From: Patescibacteria group bacterium | GTDB lineage: Bacteria; Patescibacteriota; Microgenomatia; Daviesbacterales; UBA10151 | Assembly (NCBI GenBank): GCA_018817205.1 | Contig: JAHIUE010000006.1 | Coordinates: 1 to 5,776 of the forward strand | DNA: 5,776 nt | Reading direction: 5' to 3' | Shown: positions 5,704 through 5,776 of the stretch, one piece after another | Layout of the letters: each line of letters opens with the position of its first letter | Position numbering within the stretch: position 1 is the stretch's first letter | Position numbers and translations under genes: made by a program | The notes under the pieces: model-generated | What the model was told of the DNA's origin: nothing | The model's database searches: none | What the model saw: the letters and a program-made list of their open reading frames with translations, nothing else

Positions 5704-5776
5704 CTACGCAGCTTTTCTGGTTTTAAGTAAAAGCAGGATTAATATTACTATTGTAGCACCTGTAATTACTAATCCC
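5704..5776 (-). CDS. C-terminal end of a membrane protein (23 residues visible)
   Basis: One minus-strand frame is open from the window edge to a TAG at 5706-5704. It encodes GLVITGATIVILILLLL followed by KTRKAA, which is a single hydrophobic helix of about 17 residues with a short positively charged tail. This is the pattern of a C-terminal transmembrane segment with its end in the cytoplasm, either the last helix of a polytopic protein or an anchor of a surface protein. The frame has hydrophobic coding character while the other two contain early stops (TAG, TAA). It ends 14 bases before the flippase start and is likely to belong to the same transcript. The family cannot be recognised from so little sequence. 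Confidence 0.6.
   Translation of the reverse strand, partial: GLVITGATIVILILLLLKTRKAA

Noticed and set aside
1..5776. CRISPR, toxin-antitoxin, phage-defence, transposon or RNA-gene signals
   Set aside because: No spaced direct repeats, inverted-repeat ends, transposase motifs, tRNA-like cloverleaf or small paired genes were found. Nearly every base is accounted for by the glycan genes.

Overview
The window is a compact run of genes for building a cell-surface glycan, all on the minus strand and read from high to low coordinates. Six genes are complete: a Wzx/MATE-like flippase, three GT-A family 2 glycosyltransferases, a GT-B family 4 glycosyltransferase and a SAM-dependent methyltransferase. 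A seventh, a GT39/ArnT/PMT-type membrane glycosyltransferase, runs off the left edge after 188 residues. At the right edge lie the last 23 residues of another membrane protein. I found no RNA gene, mobile element, CRISPR array or terminator, and no non-coding stretch longer than 14 bases.

Organism: the DNA is AT-rich (sampled 60-base lines run from about 15 to 52% G+C, most in the 20s to 40s). Genes are short and tightly packed, and TGA works as a stop at nearly every junction. Together with the style of the enzymes (a WaaE/KdtX-like family 2 enzyme, a Dpm1-like enzyme without membrane anchor, a short family 4 enzyme), this suggests a bacterium of the Candidate Phyla Radiation (Patescibacteria, perhaps Microgenomates). 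That is an impression from protein style, not proof. TGA as stop argues against the Gracilibacteria/SR1 lineages, which read it as glycine.

Layout in order of transcription: membrane-protein tail (5776-5704), 14-base gap, flippase (5689-4433), family 2 glycosyltransferase (4436-3645), methyltransferase (3648-2959), 6-base gap, Dpm1-like polyprenyl-phosphate glycosyltransferase (2952-2242), family 4 glycosyltransferase (2245-1298), WaaE-like family 2 glycosyltransferase (1301-561), GT39 membrane glycosyltransferase (564 to beyond base 1). Five of the six junctions among the seven genes from the flippase onward are ATGA overlaps of four bases, if the second gene starts at 4436. This is strong evidence for one polycistronic, translationally coupled operon.

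Likely division of labour (inference from families): the cytoplasmic glycosyltransferases (GT2, GT4, WaaE-like GT2) build an oligosaccharide on a lipid carrier. The methyltransferase may decorate or cap it, and the flippase moves it across the membrane. The Dpm1-like enzyme makes a polyprenyl-phosphate sugar that the GT39 enzyme can use as donor on the outer face. No sugar-nucleotide synthesis gene, initiating phosphoglycosyltransferase, polymerase or ligase other than the GT39 candidate is visible. The sugars and final acceptor (glycan, lipid or protein) cannot be read from this window. I see no clearly novel system; the most useful points are the operon logic, two start-site decisions, two edge genes and an altered motif in the family 4 enzyme.
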